DNA from: CAYYYG01 sp964490875
Lineage (GTDB): Bacteria; Patescibacteriota; Microgenomatia; UBA1406; GWC2-37-13
Assembly (NCBI GenBank): GCA_964490875.1
Contig: CAZBEF010000002.1
Location: 62,001-126,000 of the forward strand
Direction of reading: 5' to 3'
Length of the DNA stretch: 64,000 nt
Below, piece after piece: positions 33,850-43,999 of the stretch (positions are counted from its first letter, which is position 1; each line of letters opens with the position of its first letter). The notes under the pieces were generated by a model that saw only the letters and a list, made by a program, of their open reading frames with translations, did not search any database and had not been told where the DNA came from. Made by a program: the position numbers and the translations under genes.

Positions 33850-35007
33850 ATGAAAATTTTGTTTATTGAACCCTGCTTCGTAAACTTCGGCGGATACTTC
33901 CGCGCCTACAACATATGCTCAAACCTCGCCAAAAAAAAAGTAAAAGTAGATCTACTTTGCGCGAGCCAAAACCCTTTTCAGTTTTACATAAAAAAAACAG
34001 TCTACAATAATTATTTCACCAGATATGAACTTCCCAGATACCAGTATCACTTCTTCTTAAACGGACGAATTCTCCGTGGATTTATTGCGGCTATATTTGG
34101 ACTTCTAGGAGGATATGATGTTATACACGCAGCAGTTCCTGTCCAGCTTGAAGCAAACATTCCTGCATTCATTCTAAAACTATTTGGTAAAAAAGTAGTA
34201 ATGGACTGGGACGACTACTGGGAGGGAAGCACTATTTACGGAAATTTTGAAATCATGAAAAAATATGTTGCTTTCTGCGAACAAAAAGCTCCGGGCTTCT
34301 TCAAAAATATGGTTGTAGTCAGCGATTACCTTAAAACAAAGGCGGAAAAAAGAGGAGCCGTTCATGTACTAAAACTTATCAACGCCGTAAATAAGGAACA
34401 GTTTAAAGTCCAAAAAAGAACGGAAAGCAGAAAAAAACTTGGTCTTTCGCCGAACGGAATATACCTGATTACTTTTGGAAATACATATATCAACAATAGG
34501 GCTTTAATGCTTTTTAAAGTTTTTGAAAGAATTCTACAAAAGAATCCAGAAGTTAAACTCCTGTTTAATCTTGATGCTAAAAAAATAGTTCAGGAAGAAA
34601 AAATCGAAAAGAAAATAAATATGAAAATATTGAAAAATATCATTACAGTTGGTCAAATTCCACAAGAAGATCAGGGGTATTATTTAGCTGCTGCTGATGC
34701 AGTTATTTTTATAATGCCGGATACCGATGCAGAACGGGCATGTTACCCGATAAGAATAGGAAGCTACATTAATGGCGAGGCAGTGCTGATTTTAAACGAC
34801 ATAAACTCTGAAGCATCAAATTCATTGAAACCATATAATTGTGCAATTATTGACAATAATATATTACACCTTGCAGACACTGCTTCGGACTTTCTCAATA
34901 ACAATGCTTTACAAAAAAAGATGAAAGCAAATGTTATTCGTGCTAAAGAATTACTTTCATGGGAACGAAAAATAGATGATTTAATTATGTTTTACAAAAC
35001 CATATGA
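33850..35007 (+). CDS. Glycosyltransferase, GT4-like
   Basis: 385 residues, GT-B style. N-terminal ILFIEPCFVNFGGYFRAYNICSNL, a DVIHAAVPVQLEANIPAFIL core, KVVMDWDDYWEGS; the C-terminal half has LGLSPNGIYLITFGNTYINNRAL, LLFNLDAKKIVQ, ITVGQIPQEDQGYYLAAADAVIFIMPDTDAERACYPIRI where the family's acidic loop is expected. The E-x7-E motif is not clean, so family placement is moderate. 4-nt overlap with the next gene. Confidence 0.72.
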   Translation: MKILFIEPCFVNFGGYFRAYNICSNLAKKKVKVDLLCASQNPFQFYIKKTVYNNYFTRYELPRYQYHFFLNGRILRGFIAAIFGLLGGYDVIHAAVPVQLEANIPAFILKLFGKKVVMDWDDYWEGSTIYGNFEIMKKYVAFCEQKAPGFFKNMVVVSDYLKTKAEKRGAVHVLKLINAVNKEQFKVQKRTESRKKLGLSPNGIYLITFGNTYINNRALMLFKVFERILQKNPEVKLLFNLDAKKIVQEEKIEKKINMKILKNIITVGQIPQEDQGYYLAAADAVIFIMPDTDAERACYPIRIGSYINGEAVLILNDINSEASNSLKPYNCAIIDNNILHLADTASDFLNNNALQKKMKANVIRAKELLSWERKIDDLIMFYKTI

Positions 35008-37469
35008 TGAAAAGGATTTTGTTATTTTTACAAGAGAATAAATATTTTTTTCTTGTTGTGTTGATATATCTTTTTCTCCAATACATTTTTTATTTCTCGC
35101 AGGGAAATATCATTTTAGGTGGAGAAGGCAATTACTGGCTAGACTATAAAATATATCTGGAAAACGGCGGTTATTACACTTGGTTGAACTACGCTTCAGG
35201 AATTCAGGCAGCTTCGGTTAATACATTTTTAACATTTCCGTTAATTTTGTCATTCATAAGTAATGATTTTATTCGTTCTTTTTTTATTATCGCAACAATC
35301 TACTTAATGCCGTTTACGGTTATGTATTTTCTTCTAAAAAAAATTAATCCTTCGAAAAAATCTCACATAATTGCTATTTCACTTTTTTTTGTTAGCAATC
35401 CCTTTAGTATAAATTTTCTTTACGCCTTAAATCCATGGGGCATTCATACTCTGTTTATTTATCCTTTATATTTCTTAATTTTATATTCTTTCTATCAAAA
35501 GGATTTTCTATTATTTTATGTGTTCGGTATTGTTTCTTTATTATTCGCGTACACTTTCACCAATCCTCCACAGATGGTTCTGATTTTAGCAATGCTTCCT
35601 GTTTTCCTGATTATTATTCAATTAATGCAAAATAATAAATTAAATATATTTCAATGTATTAAAAAATCTCTAATTTTATATGTATCATTTTTACTTTTTC
35701 ATGTATGGTGGTTAGTACAGTGGATGCTTATACTGCCAGATGCTCAAAAATTATATACTCAAAAATTCGCCCGTTCATGGCTTGAATCGGTATCAAAAGA
35801 TGTTACCTTGATTATGAAAGATTTGTTTTCACTCACATGGAGCATTCCTCGGGTTGTGGATCAACATTTTCTAGCTACATACTACAATAATTCATATATA
35901 AAATTATTATCGTTTATACCGTTCTTTTTTATTTTATATTGGCTTACACTTAAAAAATCTACTTATAATCGGGTCATAAAAGCCCTATTAATAACATTAT
36001 TTCTTCTTACACTTTTATTAAAAGCGGCCAATCCGCCGTTTCCAGGAATTATGTTTTTCTGTTTTGACCATGTTCCTCTGTGCTACTTATTTAAAACTGC
36101 TCCTGAAAAATTCGGGGTAACGTTTGTGTTCTTTTTGTCTATTTTGCTTTTTTATATACTTAACGATCTAAAAATAAGATGGCTTAAATGGTTACTTTAT
36201 TTATATGTATTCATTGCATTAGTTCCTTTTTTGACAGGTCGATATATACCCGACTATAAAACCGATATTAACGACTATATAACCAGAAAATATATTGACT
36301 ATGAGGAATTTAAAGAATTCCGAAATGCAGTAGATACTAAAAAATTAGATTTCCGCTTAATCTCTTATCCTAACGGCGGCAATTATCAAGTTAAAATGAA
36401 CCTTCATGGCAATACGTATTATACTGGCCACGATCCGATTCTCATGAATATGCACCACACGTATTTTGCCGATCATATGGAGCACTTCAATATTGGTCCA
36501 TTATTTTCAACTATCGATGAACCGGTTCAGGCCCGGCTTTTATACTTATATTCTGTTCGGTATATTCATCTAAATCATCGACTCAGATCATGGTTTGGCA
36601 ATATATCAAACAAAAAAATAGATGAATTAGAAAAAATTTTAGCTACAAAATACAAACATGTCGCCACGTATGGTCAAATGGAACTATATGAAGCACCCGA
36701 TTTTCTTCCGCAATTTTATACTCCAAAACAAAGTATTACTTACAAAGGTTCTCTGGCAAATTTATCTGATGCTTTAAGAAATAATTTGCAACTCGACAGA
36801 CCGGCTATCTTTTTTACAGAAGATAATAATAATAAAATTCCCGATAAAACTACCAATGAAGAAACGCCAATCATTGAATATAAAAAAATTAATGCCGCGA
36901 AATACAAAGTTATGATTCACACAATAAAGAATGAAGTTCCTCTCATTTTTAATGAATCGTATCACCGTATGTGGAAAGCGTATGTTACAAAAACCTCTAA
37001 AATAGCGAGAGCAGATTTCCAAAAAAGATTATCTACCTATACAATTGATAAAACTAACACAGGCGATCAAGCTAACAAGCAAATGGTAGAAGAATATTTT
37101 GAGAACGGTTGGATTTCGGCTGCGGGAGATCAGTTTATTTCTGTAAAGCGAAGCGACACAATACAAAATAATAATATTAATAATGGCTCTTTGTATGACA
37201 CTACATTTTTAAAATCACTGCCAGACACAAAACATCTCCGTGTAAATGGCTATGCACAGGCTTGGATGATAGATCCCGCAACCCTCTGTTCTCAAAATGA
37301 CTGTAAAAAAAATGCGGACGGTTCGTATGACATTGATTTAATTATTGAATTTTTGCCTCAAAGAATCTTTTATTGGAACTTTTCGCTAATGTTACTTGTT
37401 GTAGCCGTTAGCACATTATTTTTGGTGCTTAGATATAAGCCATGGCGAAAATTAACACGCAAATCGTAA
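35004..37469 (+). CDS. Large polytopic membrane protein, GT-C-like
   Basis: 821 residues. About 12 transmembrane helices in residues 1-410, including a loop with GGEGNYWLDYKIYLENGG (Glu/Asp pair in the first external loop, as in GT-C enzymes). Residues 420-790 form a large extracytoplasmic region (YPNGGNYQVKMNLHGN, HHTYFADHMEHFNIGP and others) and a last helix lies near 790-812. The layout resembles YfhO/AftD-type or other large GT-C lipid-linked glycosyltransferases. Substrate unknown. Overlaps the previous gene by 4 nt. Confidence 0.6.
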   Translation: MMKRILLFLQENKYFFLVVLIYLFLQYIFYFSQGNIILGGEGNYWLDYKIYLENGGYYTWLNYASGIQAASVNTFLTFPLILSFISNDFIRSFFIIATIYLMPFTVMYFLLKKINPSKKSHIIAISLFFVSNPFSINFLYALNPWGIHTLFIYPLYFLILYSFYQKDFLLFYVFGIVSLLFAYTFTNPPQMVLILAMLPVFLIIIQLMQNNKLNIFQCIKKSLILYVSFLLFHVWWLVQWMLILPDAQKLYTQKFARSWLESVSKDVTLIMKDLFSLTWSIPRVVDQHFLATYYNNSYIKLLSFIPFFFILYWLTLKKSTYNRVIKALLITLFLLTLLLKAANPPFPGIMFFCFDHVPLCYLFKTAPEKFGVTFVFFLSILLFYILNDLKIRWLKWLLYLYVFIALVPFLTGRYIPDYKTDINDYITRKYIDYEEFKEFRNAVDTKKLDFRLISYPNGGNYQVKMNLHGNTYYTGHDPILMNMHHTYFADHMEHFNIGPLFSTIDEPVQARLLYLYSVRYIHLNHRLRSWFGNISNKKIDELEKILATKYKHVATYGQMELYEAPDFLPQFYTPKQSITYKGSLANLSDALRNNLQLDRPAIFFTEDNNNKIPDKTTNEETPIIEYKKINAAKYKVMIHTIKNEVPLIFNESYHRMWKAYVTKTSKIARADFQKRLSTYTIDKTNTGDQANKQMVEEYFENGWISAAGDQFISVKRSDTIQNNNINNGSLYDTTFLKSLPDTKHLRVNGYAQAWMIDPATLCSQNDCKKNADGSYDIDLIIEFLPQRIFYWNFSLMLLVVAVSTLFLVLRYKPWRKLTRKS

Positions 37470-37478
37470 GTCAAGAAC

Positions 37479-37484
37479 TATAAT
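37479..37484 (+). promoter_or_regulatory. TATAAT between the GT-C-like and GT2 genes
   Basis: TATAAT 37479-37484, 12 nt before ATG 37497. A possible internal promoter, weaker fit than the others. Confidence 0.35.
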
Positions 37485-37496
37485 TTGTATATTCTC

Positions 37497-38516
37497 ATGC
37501 AAAAACTTGTATCAATAATAGTAACGAATAATAACGGCAAAGCCTTTTTGCCTGATTGTTTATCTTCTATAAAGGCACAAACTTACAAGAATGTTGAAAC
37601 TATTTTAGTTGATAATAATTCGCATGACGAAAGTGTTGCATATACTCGGAAAAATTACCCTCAAGTAAAAATTAAAAAAAACTCAAAGAATTTGGGTTAC
37701 GCAAGCGGCAATAACGTGGGTCTAAAACTGGCAAAAGGAGAATATATTCTTATTTTGAATAATGATGTTAAACTTCAGCCAAATCTGATAGAAAAATTGC
37801 TGAAAGCATACGATGAAATTCCAAATCTGGGTGCTGTGCAGCCAATGGTAAAGCTGATGAAAGAGCCGGATAGACTGGATTGCTGCGGTTCATTTTGGAC
37901 AAATACAGGCTTTAATTATCACTATGGAATTTATAAAAAGGCGAATAATCCGCTTTATAAAAAGAAATATCCCGTATACAGCTTAAAAGGCGTGTGTATG
38001 CTTATACCACGGAAAATTATTGATAAGGTGCAGCTTTTTGATGATGATTACTGGTGTTATTTCGAAGAAACTGATTTTTGCCACAGGCTTTGGATTGCAG
38101 GATATGAATGCTGGTATTATCCGGTTAGTTATTTGTATCATCACATGAGCGGTACGCGGCTTAAGAAATCCGAAGCATTTATTCAATTCCATTCATTTAA
38201 AAACCGGTTATGCAGTTATTTAAAGAATCTTGAAGTTAAAAACTTATTAAAAATTCTACCTGTGTATTTGTTCTTTAATGTCTTAAGCAGCGCGATTTAC
38301 CTGATATGGTTTAGGAATTTTGAGCTATTTCTCAGCGTATATAAATCAATATGGTGGAACATAGTAAACATTAAGAAAACTTTACAAAAGCGTGCCTTCA
38401 TACAAAAAAAGCTTAGAAAACAAACTGACAATGAAATTTTTTCTGTCGTGCAAAAGAATCCCCGCCCTAGTTATTACTATTACTTAATTAAGGGATTGCG
38501 AAACTATGCTGACTAA
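37497..38516 (+). CDS. Family 2 glycosyltransferase (rhamnosyltransferase-like)
   Basis: 339 residues from ATG 37497 (the frame also opens at a TTG at 37485). SIIVTNNNGKAFLPDCLSSI, TILVDNNSHDESV, NLGYASGNNVGLKLAKGEYILILNNDVKL (NND at the DXD position), CCGSFW, and FEETDFCHRLWIAGYECWYYP with the ED motif. C-terminal hydrophobic helix about 265-290. WbbL/RfbF-like layout. Overlaps the next gene by 11 nt. Confidence 0.87.
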   Translation: MQKLVSIIVTNNNGKAFLPDCLSSIKAQTYKNVETILVDNNSHDESVAYTRKNYPQVKIKKNSKNLGYASGNNVGLKLAKGEYILILNNDVKLQPNLIEKLLKAYDEIPNLGAVQPMVKLMKEPDRLDCCGSFWTNTGFNYHYGIYKKANNPLYKKKYPVYSLKGVCMLIPRKIIDKVQLFDDDYWCYFEETDFCHRLWIAGYECWYYPVSYLYHHMSGTRLKKSEAFIQFHSFKNRLCSYLKNLEVKNLLKILPVYLFFNVLSSAIYLIWFRNFELFLSVYKSIWWNIVNIKKTLQKRAFIQKKLRKQTDNEIFSVVQKNPRPSYYYYLIKGLRNYAD

Positions 38517-38952
38517 AACGAAAGTTACTATTTTGCTGCTAAGCCTCGCTTATCTATTAGTAAGATATGTAGGCGATATTTCGCATCCTACAACTTCAAT
38601 TATGTTCTTGGCAGGAATTTTTTTCTATTTCGGAATGTTTGACTTTTTATTGTCAAAAAAAAATATTATCTCAACCATATTACTTTCAATTTCTTTAATA
38701 GCTTTTCTTTATAAAGCCGTACCATCAATCCCATTTTTTTATAATAATTTTGATCCCGGAACAATAGCATTTCTGACAATCCTGCCTTTTTTAATACGTT
38801 TTAATAAAAATGAAGCAGCCCGAATGACACTGTTTATTTTCTTTTTAATTCCGCTTATGGTATTTACAAAAAATGAAGGTATTGCTGAAACTGTGGCAAT
38901 AGCAACATACTTATGTATCGGGCTGTTAGCCGTTAGAAATGATACAATATAG
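38506..38952 (+). CDS. Small polytopic membrane protein
   Basis: 148 residues, five hydrophobic helices (about 5-25, 28-48, 52-72, 85-110, 115-142). No recognisable motif. Position between a GT2 and a TIG-domain membrane protein suggests a role in glycan synthesis or export, but nothing in the sequence proves it. Overlaps the GT2 gene by 11 nt; 3 nt gap to the next. Confidence 0.6.
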   Translation: MLTKTKVTILLLSLAYLLVRYVGDISHPTTSIMFLAGIFFYFGMFDFLLSKKNIISTILLSISLIAFLYKAVPSIPFFYNNFDPGTIAFLTILPFLIRFNKNEAARMTLFIFFLIPLMVFTKNEGIAETVAIATYLCIGLLAVRNDTI

Positions 38953-38955
38953 CCT

Positions 38956-39906
38956 ATGAAAAATCTGCTTAGAATTATTAGAAAATCTGCGTATTTTCTG
39001 TCAATTTTAATTTTTGGATATATCTTAATTTCACAAGTCGTATCTTTTTTTTCAATAAATATAGTTAACTTCGATTATAACTTAGGAAATATTGACTATC
39101 TAAAGATATTACTTATTACAGCATTCCTATCTGCTGGTGCAGGGATGATTCTAGATTCAGCACAAGGGAAAATCATACATGATAATTTTTTTACTCAGTC
39201 GTTCAAAGATAAAGTTATTATTACAATTTCGGCCATTTTCTTGAGTTATTTTTTTGTGAGTTCAGGTGATTTCAGATCTATTAAAAACGTAGCGCTGTTC
39301 GGACTGATTTTTATTTTCCTATTATATTTTCTTCCAAAATTGATTTATTTCATTGTTACACCGCAGGAAGCTAAATATGACAGCAAATCTATCCACTTCA
39401 ATAAAATTTCAGCGGTAATTTCGGTGCTATTATTTTTTGGGATATTTATATTTATAATAACCATAGTTCTAACGTATTTGTCTAGCATAACAAAAAATAA
39501 TCCTGCTTATAAAAACCAATTGTATATTTTATCTGTGGATCCTAGAACAGCAACACTTACCCAGAAAGTAACGATAACTGGTTACAACTTTGGTTGGAAA
39601 AGCAATGAAACGTATAAATTAATGAGCAAAGAAGGAGAGATTCCACAAACAGATTGGACAAATGAAAAAATTGAATTCACTATTCCATTATTTATGAAGT
39701 CTGGTTCAGAAGAAATATGGATTACACGACCGCAATCCGGACAAACCCGCAAGATAGAAGAAAGTAATCGTGTGCCCATACGAATTGTAGATCGATTTAC
39801 TTTTTATCCGGTAGAAAACGAACCGAAATGGAAACGTGCGATTAAACGAATTCATCGATTAATTTTTTTTGACATTAAAATATTTAATGATTATTTATAC
39901 AGATGA
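38956..39906 (+). CDS. Membrane protein with extracytoplasmic IPT/TIG-like domain
   Basis: 316 residues. Five transmembrane helices (about 10-185), then an external Ig-like domain about 195-290: ILSVDPRTATLTQKVTITGYNFG is a textbook TIG start, followed by strands to VPIRIVDRF. A short basic amphipathic tail ends the protein. TIG domains usually bind carbohydrate or protein partners; with the flanking GT genes it may present or anchor a glycan enzyme. The stop overlaps the next start (ATGA). Confidence 0.7.
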   Translation: MKNLLRIIRKSAYFLSILIFGYILISQVVSFFSINIVNFDYNLGNIDYLKILLITAFLSAGAGMILDSAQGKIIHDNFFTQSFKDKVIITISAIFLSYFFVSSGDFRSIKNVALFGLIFIFLLYFLPKLIYFIVTPQEAKYDSKSIHFNKISAVISVLLFFGIFIFIITIVLTYLSSITKNNPAYKNQLYILSVDPRTATLTQKVTITGYNFGWKSNETYKLMSKEGEIPQTDWTNEKIEFTIPLFMKSGSEEIWITRPQSGQTRKIEESNRVPIRIVDRFTFYPVENEPKWKRAIKRIHRLIFFDIKIFNDYLYR

Positions 39907-41444
39907 TAAAAAGTAAATCGACGATATTCGTATTATGTATAACTCTACTCGCGCTAATATATCGATTATATGGCTTAAAAAATAATCATCCGTTCTGGGT
40001 TGATGAATTTAGCTCTGCTGAGCAGGCTAAATTAGTTTTACTTCATGGACTGAAACTCTTTGCTGGCAGCGCAATCTTTTTTGAATCACATAATATTACT
40101 ACCCATTTTCTGATTGCTTTATTTTTTAAAATATTCGGTCTACACGAATTTGCAGCACGGCTTCCGGTAGCTTTAATAGGTTCATTGGTCCCTTTGACAG
40201 TTTATTTGGTATCACATAAACTATTTGGAAAAGCATCTGCTTACTCGGCGATGATTCTAACTGCATGTTCCTATTTCGAAATAGCTTGGTCGCGCCAGGC
40301 GCGTTCGTACGCGATAGTACAGTTCATAATTCTTATAACCATCTTTTTATATTTTTCTTTCATCGAAAAAAAACGGGGGAAATGGTACTATGCGGCATTC
40401 GTACTGAGTGTAATACTGGGGATGTTAACACATTTTCTGTACTATATTTTTATCGGTTCTATTGTTCTTCATGCAATGATTTTCTACAGTAAAAATATTC
40501 CCTGGAAAAAAGTTGTTCCTATTGCACTTATTCTGCTTTTTCTGATATTTTTCGTTTCCTTTTCTTACCTTTTCAGATATTTCCAAGGCAATTTCGCCAT
40601 TACCAATAATCTTTGGTATTACCATTCATTTTTATGGCGAGAATATGGTCTGGTTACGTTTCTTGGGATAATCGGTCTAATTTTGGGCTTCATCAAGAAA
40701 CAGAAACAAGTGTCTCTTATACTGTTTCATACAGGTTTGCATTTGGTATTCATAACGTTCTTCTTTCCTCCGTATGTTTCACGGTATCTTCTGCCGATAT
40801 TTCCGTATTTTCTGATTGGAATGAGCTACACGATTGTGGTTTTATCAGATACTGTAAGCACTAATATAAAAAAACGTGCCATTAGCCCCCTTTTTCTTAC
40901 TGTGATAATCACCTTGGGAATTATCGCCAATGGACATAAATTCGCTACAAAACCCAAACAGTTTTATTCGGTGAATCACGATTTTAGGGAGATCGCGCTT
41001 GTCGATTATAACCAGCTTTATAATCTAATTAGGGAAAAAAGCGCAAAAAGTAAAATAAAGCCGGCAGTTATCGAAACCTGGGATGCCCGGTTATATTGGT
41101 ATTTAGGACGGGACTATCCAGGACGTTATGTATTCCGATGGCAAAACGAAGAAGGCAGAGTAAATGGTTTAAAAAAATCTTCGGATTTTACCTATAACTC
41201 AGCTGGAGAAAAGATAGTGCTTACTGATCATGGAGAAGGATTTATCGGAGAATTATCCGATCTTAAGAAAGTAATGAAGAAACATAAACAGGGTTTTATA
41301 TTTATAGATGATTCCTCGCTGCCTGCCGATGTCCGTGACTACGCAGAAAAACATTTTAAGAAAGAATTGTACCTAGACCATTATCCTCTGGATGATAATC
41401 CATACTCGCTCTGGCCTGCTACTTTGTATAGTTGGGGGATATAA
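39903..41444 (+). CDS. GT-C glycosyltransferase (ArnT/PMT-like)
   Basis: 513 residues. First helix then NNHPFWVDEFSSAEQA, with the conserved DE of the first external loop; FAARLPVALIGSLVPL, CSYFEIAWSRQARSYAIVQ (Gln-Ala-Arg as in ArnT/PMT family) and about ten further helices; a C-terminal external globular part from residue 350. Such enzymes transfer a sugar from polyprenyl phosphate to a lipid, glycan or protein outside the membrane. Convergent with a flippase gene 1 nt away. Confidence 0.82.
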   Translation: MIKSKSTIFVLCITLLALIYRLYGLKNNHPFWVDEFSSAEQAKLVLLHGLKLFAGSAIFFESHNITTHFLIALFFKIFGLHEFAARLPVALIGSLVPLTVYLVSHKLFGKASAYSAMILTACSYFEIAWSRQARSYAIVQFIILITIFLYFSFIEKKRGKWYYAAFVLSVILGMLTHFLYYIFIGSIVLHAMIFYSKNIPWKKVVPIALILLFLIFFVSFSYLFRYFQGNFAITNNLWYYHSFLWREYGLVTFLGIIGLILGFIKKQKQVSLILFHTGLHLVFITFFFPPYVSRYLLPIFPYFLIGMSYTIVVLSDTVSTNIKKRAISPLFLTVIITLGIIANGHKFATKPKQFYSVNHDFREIALVDYNQLYNLIREKSAKSKIKPAVIETWDARLYWYLGRDYPGRYVFRWQNEEGRVNGLKKSSDFTYNSAGEKIVLTDHGEGFIGELSDLKKVMKKHKQGFIFIDDSSLPADVRDYAEKHFKKELYLDHYPLDDNPYSLWPATLYSWGI

Positions 41445-41445
41445 T

Positions 41446-42702
41446 TTAAGAATATTTTTTAAATAGCAGAGAATACCCTCCGTAGATAGCTAAAATCCCG
41501 AGTGAAAAATAAACATCAATCTGCATCATCATCTCTAAAGATCTTACAAACATAAAAACCACGGCGATATAAGCCACGAACATAATTGGCAAAATAAGAG
41601 CCCCTGGACTTTTCCGCGCCAGAAAATAACTGTTTATGTAATTTATAAGCGAGTACAATGTGCCGAATATGCTTGCATACCCCAGATAGGGGAGTACTGC
41701 AAAATACTTTGCCCCAAATAAAGCAGTAATGATAAGTTTGGCAAATGTAGTATAAAAGCCGAAACTCAAAATGCCAATTAAAAACAGCATTCCAATAAAA
41801 AATAATAATGTTTTTCTATGATTTTCTGACTGCTTTTTGCTTGAAAAAAAAACGAATGAAACACTGGAAATTGGTCCAATGGCATAAAAAATAACTTTTG
41901 CCAAAAGCGACCATGAACTGTAAATACCAGCATCATGATCTGAAAAAAACCGTTTTACAAATATAATATCGAAATTATTAAGGAGTGTTATACCCAAAAT
42001 AGATGCAGTAGTAATTAAGAATTGTTTATTGGCAATAATATGCATGATTCTTTTTTCGAGTGGTTTTGCAGGTTCACTGTTTTTTTTGGCATGGGCTATA
42101 AATTCCCGATATATCCAGATAAAAGGAATGAAAAAAGACAAAAATAGGAAAAAGAGTACAGTCAATAATCCATTATGAGAATATTGGCTTATCACCGGCC
42201 CTAATAATTTTATTCCTGGAGAAATTACCGTTAATATCGAATACATTAAAAACAGCCGCATACCTTGGGCAAATGCACCGTAGATAGAAAATACAAATAA
42301 CGCCCAAAATAAAGGAACTAAAAACAATGAAGTTTCAAAAGACATGTTAGTTAGTATTGGGATGAAGGGAATAACGACCACAGTCAAGGCGGCTAAATAC
42401 CAATACTTACGCATCGTTTTCCAGATGAAATGTTCAATAATATACGCGGTACTGCCGGCATTTTCATCGGATTCGCTCACTTTCTGAGTTACTATAGTTG
42501 TTATTACTGTAAGGGGAACCGATGCAAGCATGAGATACGACATAAGAGCAGTAATTTCGCCGTATCCCGATGGCCCGAGGAGCCTGCCAGCTATAAATGT
42601 AAAAAAAAGATTGATGACATTCGCCAGAGTAAAACTAACCATAAAAAAAGCTCCGCCCTGAACAAATTCATTTTTCCAAGCTTTTTTGAGCGTATTTCGC
42701 AT
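41446..42702 (-). CDS. Polysaccharide flippase (MOP/PST family, Wzx-like)
   Basis: 418 residues, 12 hydrophobic helices. FVQGGAFFMVSFTLANVINLFFTFIAGRLLG at the N-terminus, LLNNFDIIFVKRFFSDHDAGIYSS in the middle (the second half repeats the pseudo-symmetry). Export of lipid-linked oligosaccharide is the family role. Divergent from the second flippase gene, start codons 106 nt apart. Confidence 0.85.
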   Translation of the reverse strand: MRNTLKKAWKNEFVQGGAFFMVSFTLANVINLFFTFIAGRLLGPSGYGEITALMSYLMLASVPLTVITTIVTQKVSESDENAGSTAYIIEHFIWKTMRKYWYLAALTVVVIPFIPILTNMSFETSLFLVPLFWALFVFSIYGAFAQGMRLFLMYSILTVISPGIKLLGPVISQYSHNGLLTVLFFLFLSFFIPFIWIYREFIAHAKKNSEPAKPLEKRIMHIIANKQFLITTASILGITLLNNFDIIFVKRFFSDHDAGIYSSWSLLAKVIFYAIGPISSVSFVFFSSKKQSENHRKTLLFFIGMLFLIGILSFGFYTTFAKLIITALFGAKYFAVLPYLGYASIFGTLYSLINYINSYFLARKSPGALILPIMFVAYIAVVFMFVRSLEMMMQIDVYFSLGILAIYGGYSLLFKKYS

Positions 42703-42708
42703 TTATAT

Positions 42709-42714
42709 AGTATA
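42709..42714 (-). promoter_or_regulatory. -10 box TATACT of the minus-strand flippase gene
   Basis: TATACT ends 6 nt before ATG 42702. Confidence 0.5.
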
Positions 42715-42795
42715 CATCATAGTTTTGATATTGTATGATGTTTTTTGATATAGGTTTCAACGGATGTCTTTTTCATTTTATCCTGACATTTTGGT

Positions 42796-42801
42796 TATAA
42801 T
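42796..42801 (+). promoter_or_regulatory. -10 box TATAAT of the plus-strand flippase gene
   Basis: TATAAT ends 7 nt before ATG 42809. Confidence 0.55.
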
Positions 42802-42808
42802 ATCTATA

Positions 42809-43999
42809 ATGCTTCGCTCTTTATTTAAACAATCCAGCATTTACTTTATCGCACTTATCGGCGGAAAAGCTCTCACAACGTTGGCATGGATTATATTTGC
42901 ACGCTTATTTACACAGGAGTTTACAGGAGGAATAATCTTTTTTGTAACACTTATTGAGATCACTACATTTATTGCCGATTTCGGACTGAACCAATGGTAC
43001 ATGAAGCATGCCAATGATGGCGATGAAAAAACCATTTATCAGCATGTGACAAATACACGGCTGATGACCTTAATAGTTTCAGCAATGGTTCTTTCAATAA
43101 TCCTGCTTTTCACGAAATCTTTTAATTTCAGCGTGTCGATTATATGCATAATGACATTACTTCCCGAAGCATTTCTTTCTATCGGTGATTCGTTTTATTT
43201 AAGAAAAAAACAGAGCTATAAGGTTGCGTTGAAAAGTATTTTTTCAACAGTAATATTTTTATCGAGCGTTTTTATTTTTAAATCTCAGCTGACCTTTTCA
43301 TTCATTGTTCTTTTGTATTCTATCTCCCGCACTGTTGTAAGCATTTGGTATTTCCCGTGGAAGATTACCAATAACATGAAAATTATTTCGCTGCCTCAAA
43401 TGATTTCTATTTTGTCTTCTTCCTCGGCATATGCACTTCTGATATTATCTTCGTATTTATATGCCAGAGGAGATTCGATAATTATCGGATATTTAGCAGG
43501 TCCTGTTACTTTAAGTCTGTATGGGTTATCTTACCGGTTTTTAGAAGGACTCAGCCTTTTTCCTTCTGCATTAACGCAGAATTTATTTCCTATTTCAGCC
43601 AGAAAAGAAGGCATATCAAAATTACAGCTGCAGAAAATGATGATGTTTATGACATTTACCGGTATAGTCGCCGGAATGGTATTGTTTGTTGCCGCTGATG
43701 TTTTGGTGATGATACTTGGCAGTAAATATATCTCTGCTGTACCGATATTACGAATATTTTCTATAGTATTATTTTTATATTTTGTAAATGCACCTATCGC
43801 GACAGTTGTGCAAAGTTCAAAATATGTACAGAAATTTTTGCCATTCGGCATTGCCAATACAGTTGGTAATTTGGTACTTAATATTTTAGTGGTGCCTATT
43901 TACGGAATACACGGCGCGGCATGGGTTATGGCAGTTACCGAAACAACCGGATTGATAATAAATATTTATTTTGCTCAGAAATTATATAAATCAAAATGA
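42809..43999 (+). CDS. Polysaccharide flippase (MOP/PST family)
   Basis: 396 residues from ATG 42809; a 15-codon longer frame (42764) spans the TATAAT and is rejected. 12 hydrophobic helices; FKQSSIYFIALIGGKALTTLAWIIFARLF first helix, YARGDSIIIGYLAGPVTLSLYGL in the second half. It overlaps the next glycosyltransferase by 4 nt, so this flippase and that GT are coupled. Confidence 0.85.
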   Translation: MLRSLFKQSSIYFIALIGGKALTTLAWIIFARLFTQEFTGGIIFFVTLIEITTFIADFGLNQWYMKHANDGDEKTIYQHVTNTRLMTLIVSAMVLSIILLFTKSFNFSVSIICIMTLLPEAFLSIGDSFYLRKKQSYKVALKSIFSTVIFLSSVFIFKSQLTFSFIVLLYSISRTVVSIWYFPWKITNNMKIISLPQMISILSSSSAYALLILSSYLYARGDSIIIGYLAGPVTLSLYGLSYRFLEGLSLFPSALTQNLFPISARKEGISKLQLQKMMMFMTFTGIVAGMVLFVAADVLVMILGSKYISAVPILRIFSIVLFLYFVNAPIATVVQSSKYVQKFLPFGIANTVGNLVLNILVVPIYGIHGAAWVMAVTETTGLIINIYFAQKLYKSK

